Assembly: GCF_963662805.1 (NCBI RefSeq)
Contig: NZ_OY759856.1
Span: forward strand, 186,001-250,000
DNA: 64,000 bases
Direction of reading: 5' to 3'
Origin: an uncultured Cohaesibacter sp.
GTDB taxonomy: Bacteria; Pseudomonadota; Alphaproteobacteria; Rhizobiales; Cohaesibacteraceae
The stretch's first letter is position 1, and every line of letters starts with the position of its first letter. The notes under the pieces are model-generated. The model worked only from the letters and a program-made list of their open reading frames with translations, did not search any database and was not told the origin of the DNA. The position numbers and the translations under genes are program-made. Positions 61,940-64,000 of the stretch are shown here, in pieces.

Positions 61940-64000
61940 ATGGTAGCTCAGTATACAGTCTTGGCCGATGTGATCGCCAGTCCGCGTGCGCCCGTTGCGA
62001 ACAGCAAGGGCCAATCGCGTGCTGCGTCGTCGGCAACGAGCTTTGATCAGCATCTGAAAGAACAGACGAAGGCAGCCGACGCCCGGACCGCTCGCAATGC
62101 AGGCAATGGCGAGACGGTGCGAGACAACACGCGTGCGCGTACGGAGACCGATAGAGGCGCACAGGCAGCCCCTGAGAGTGAAGTCGCAAACGTCGCGAAC
62201 ACCGAGACATCAGACCAGTCGGATGAAACGGCAAATGACGTGAGCGAAGCCGTATCGACCCACTCCGAAATCATCCTGCAATTCGATCAGCCCGTGGCCA
62301 ATGGTAATCCGGCCCCCGCCAATAGTGACATGACCCTGCCCGCCCAGACCGAGGATGGCGCAGGCGATGAGATGGCCCAGTTGCCTGCAACGCCCCCAAT
62401 CATGCCGACAGTCCCGACGGACGCCGCAGCCGACGATGGCACCACTGGTGCCACTTCGCAGGGGTCAGTGCCCACTCCGGCCAATGGCAATGACACTGGT
62501 CAGCAATCAAATGCTCCGGTTGCGCCCGAGCTTCCTGCTGGCTTGAAACCGGATGGAACGGTTCCGCCAGCCACCACCGACGAGACAGGTCTGTCCGGTG
62601 CGGCGCAGGACGCTGGCACGCAAGAAAACACGACCATTGAGAATGAGGATGCGACGACCCGGACGGCTGCGACACCGCCGGCCCCGCTCCTTGATGAGAA
62701 CGGGCAGCAGGTGGATGCAGAGGCCCCCGTGGAGACATCCAAGGGATCGCCCGGCGCCCCTGCTGCCCCGTCACCGGATCTTTCAACACAATCTTCACAA
62801 ACGGCTCAGCCGGTTGATGTTGCCGTGGTCGACGGCAATGATGCTACTGTGGCACCTGATGCTGCACCGAAGAGCGAAGCCGCCAACATCAAGGCCGATG
62901 CCAGCGTGAAGACGACCGACACCCCCGCTCCGCTCCCCGCCTCCGGCGAGGAAAGCGTGAATGTTGATGCTGACGCCACCACGCAAGACAAACCCGCCGA
63001 GACGCGTTCTGATGCAGCTGAGGCGCAGCCGAAAAAGCCTGTACCGGTTGCTCTGACATTGCCTGAACAGCAGCCTACAACACCGGCCCAGACCGTGACC
63101 TCGGACACTGGAACTATCGTATCTGCAAAGACCGAGACACCTGCCGCAAACGGTGAGCAGGTCGTTGCCGCTCGTCCCGAGACAGCCGCACCAAAAGACA
63201 AACAGTCTCAGGCATCCAATGCCTCGACTGACGCAAGTCAGAGCGCAGCCGCCAATGCCGTGAATGCGGGAAGCAAGTCAGACGCCGATGGCGTAGTTCA
63301 GACCGAGGCGAAAGACGAGACAAAAGCCGCCCGTCCCGACCAGCCCGCAGCGAAAGCAGCGGCCAAGTCCGCCGACGCCAGCGCTCAGCAACAGGCCGCA
63401 AGCAGCAATGCTGACGTGAAGACCGACCAGCGCCCCGCCAACACGCAGGCTCAGAGCGACGAACCAGCGACAGATGCTGACACGACCCGCGCCTCCAGAT
63501 CGGATACCGCTGTGACGGAAGAGCCGAAGCAGGCCGCCAAACAGGCCCCCAAAGGCGAAGCTTTTGCCAAGCTGATGGCGCGCCTCGAAGGCTCAAGCGG
63601 CCTCAAGGACATGGCCATGCAGTCTGACCAGACCCTTCGTGTGGACACCGCGACCTCCATGCAGACAGATGCATCTTCGGTCCGGCTGACCGGTATGGAG
63701 CAAATGGCCCGCACAGGGCAGATGCCCACACACGCCTCCATTGCCAACGCACAGGCAATCGCGGCGCAGATTTCCCGTTTTGCCACAAAGGGCGAAACCC
63801 GGTTTGAGATCCGCCTCGATCCCGCCGACCTTGGCAAGGTCGACGTGCGCCTGACAATCGGCTCGGACGGTCAGGCACGCGCGCATTTGTTCGTCGAAAA
63901 ATCGGAAACCATGGACTTCCTCATGAGGGACCAGCGTTTCCTAGAGCGTAGCCTGCAACAGAGCGGCATCAACGTCGACAAGCAGAGTATCGAATATTCC
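61940..64000 (+). CDS. fliK: Flagellar hook-length control protein FliK-like (3' end outside window)
   Basis: Frame of 687 codons from ATG 61940, open to the window edge. Residues 1 to about 590 are hydrophilic, low in aromatic residues and rich in Ala, Thr, Asp, Glu, Pro and Gln, with no stable-domain look, as in the ruler part of FliK. From about residue 600 a folded Flg_hook domain begins: FEIRLDPADLGKVDVRLTIG is the family's LxPxxLGxVxV motif, followed by ARAHLFVEKSETMDFL and LEQSGINVDK-like ending (LQQSGINVDKQS). FliK measures hook length and switches export specificity. More flagellar genes are expected downstream. Confidence 0.85.
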   Translation, partial: MVAQYTVLADVIASPRAPVANSKGQSRAASSATSFDQHLKEQTKAADARTARNAGNGETVRDNTRARTETDRGAQAAPESEVANVANTETSDQSDETANDVSEAVSTHSEIILQFDQPVANGNPAPANSDMTLPAQTEDGAGDEMAQLPATPPIMPTVPTDAAADDGTTGATSQGSVPTPANGNDTGQQSNAPVAPELPAGLKPDGTVPPATTDETGLSGAAQDAGTQENTTIENEDATTRTAATPPAPLLDENGQQVDAEAPVETSKGSPGAPAAPSPDLSTQSSQTAQPVDVAVVDGNDATVAPDAAPKSEAANIKADASVKTTDTPAPLPASGEESVNVDADATTQDKPAETRSDAAEAQPKKPVPVALTLPEQQPTTPAQTVTSDTGTIVSAKTETPAANGEQVVAARPETAAPKDKQSQASNASTDASQSAAANAVNAGSKSDADGVVQTEAKDETKAARPDQPAAKAAAKSADASAQQQAASSNADVKTDQRPANTQAQSDEPATDADTTRASRSDTAVTEEPKQAAKQAPKGEAFAKLMARLEGSSGLKDMAMQSDQTLRVDTATSMQTDASSVRLTGMEQMARTGQMPTHASIANAQAIAAQISRFATKGETRFEIRLDPADLGKVDVRLTIGSDGQARAHLFVEKSETMDFLMRDQRFLERSLQQSGINVDKQSIEYS

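Noticed and set aside
1..64000. CRISPR arrays, tRNA, rRNA, insertion sequences, phage integrase
   Set aside because: Looked for by eye on both strands; no regularly spaced repeats, cloverleaf-like genes, transposase or integrase motifs were seen.

Overview
The window looks like a chromosomal segment of an alphaproteobacterium, probably a marine or soil member of the Hyphomicrobiales (Rhizobiales). This rests on gene content and regulatory style: a GTTC-N7-GTTC type LexA box in front of imuA-imuB-dnaE2, a NasS/NasT nitrate system, sugar ABC operons with LacI and ROK regulators, and long open antisense frames from G+C-rich coding sequence. No rRNA, tRNA, integrase, insertion sequence or CRISPR array was seen. 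The genus is not fixed by the sequence alone.

Layout. 1-6.8 kb: xylose uptake and catabolism (xylH partial and xylF on -, ROK regulator xylR, xylB and xylA on +). 6.8-14.5 kb: a minus-strand operon of LacI regulator, sugar-binding protein, two unusual permeases, a GH63-like glycosidase and an ATPase, preceded by three near-identical palindromic operators. 14.5-26.9 kb: a complete assimilatory nitrate/nitrite block (nasT, nasS, then nrtA, nrtB, a double ATPase, nirB, nirD, nasA). The nrtA leader carries a sigma-54 promoter, a two-hexaloop ANTAR-type RNA motif and an intrinsic terminator in that order. 27-29.5 kb: Kef-type potassium/proton antiporter with its flavoprotein partner. 29.7-35.3 kb: the SOS mutagenesis cassette imuA-imuB-dnaE2, with single-base frameshifts in imuB and dnaE2. 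35.3-36.6 kb: a small ORF, structured intergenic DNA and yaiI. 36.6-40.2 kb: sitABCD-like Mn/Fe ABC transporter (sitC frameshifted). 40.5-44.1 kb: a three-gene envelope cluster of a permuted papain-like (YiiX-type) protein, an RND/MMPL permease and a small secreted protein. 44.1 kb: RluA-type pseudouridine synthase.

45.3-57.0 kb: a sodium:solute symporter module (DUF4212 small subunit, large SSS subunit, cNMP/CBS/DUF294 protein, small membrane protein) and, farther on, a response regulator and a membrane sensor-like protein fused to a DEDDh 3'-5' exonuclease. A decayed lipoprotein gene and a decayed autotransporter gene sit between the two halves. Almost every gene from 49.1 to 56.4 kb carries one or more single-base indels, several of them in short homopolymers, so either this stretch is decaying or its base calls are poor.

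57.0-64 kb: intact ordinary genes: EamA exporter, HerA-like ATPase, GNAT-like protein, mnmA, and the start of a FliK-like flagellar hook-length protein running off the right end.

How it fits together: the nitrate block is the clearest logic. NtrC/sigma-54 would start the transcript under nitrogen limitation, and NasT, released from NasS by nitrate, would bind the two hexaloop hairpins and let RNA polymerase pass the terminator into nrtA-nrtB-nrtCD-nirB-nirD-nasA. The two best candidates for undescribed biology are the pseudo-kinase/exonuclease fusion next to the symporter module, and the glycoside ABC operon whose permeases have gained extra domains.
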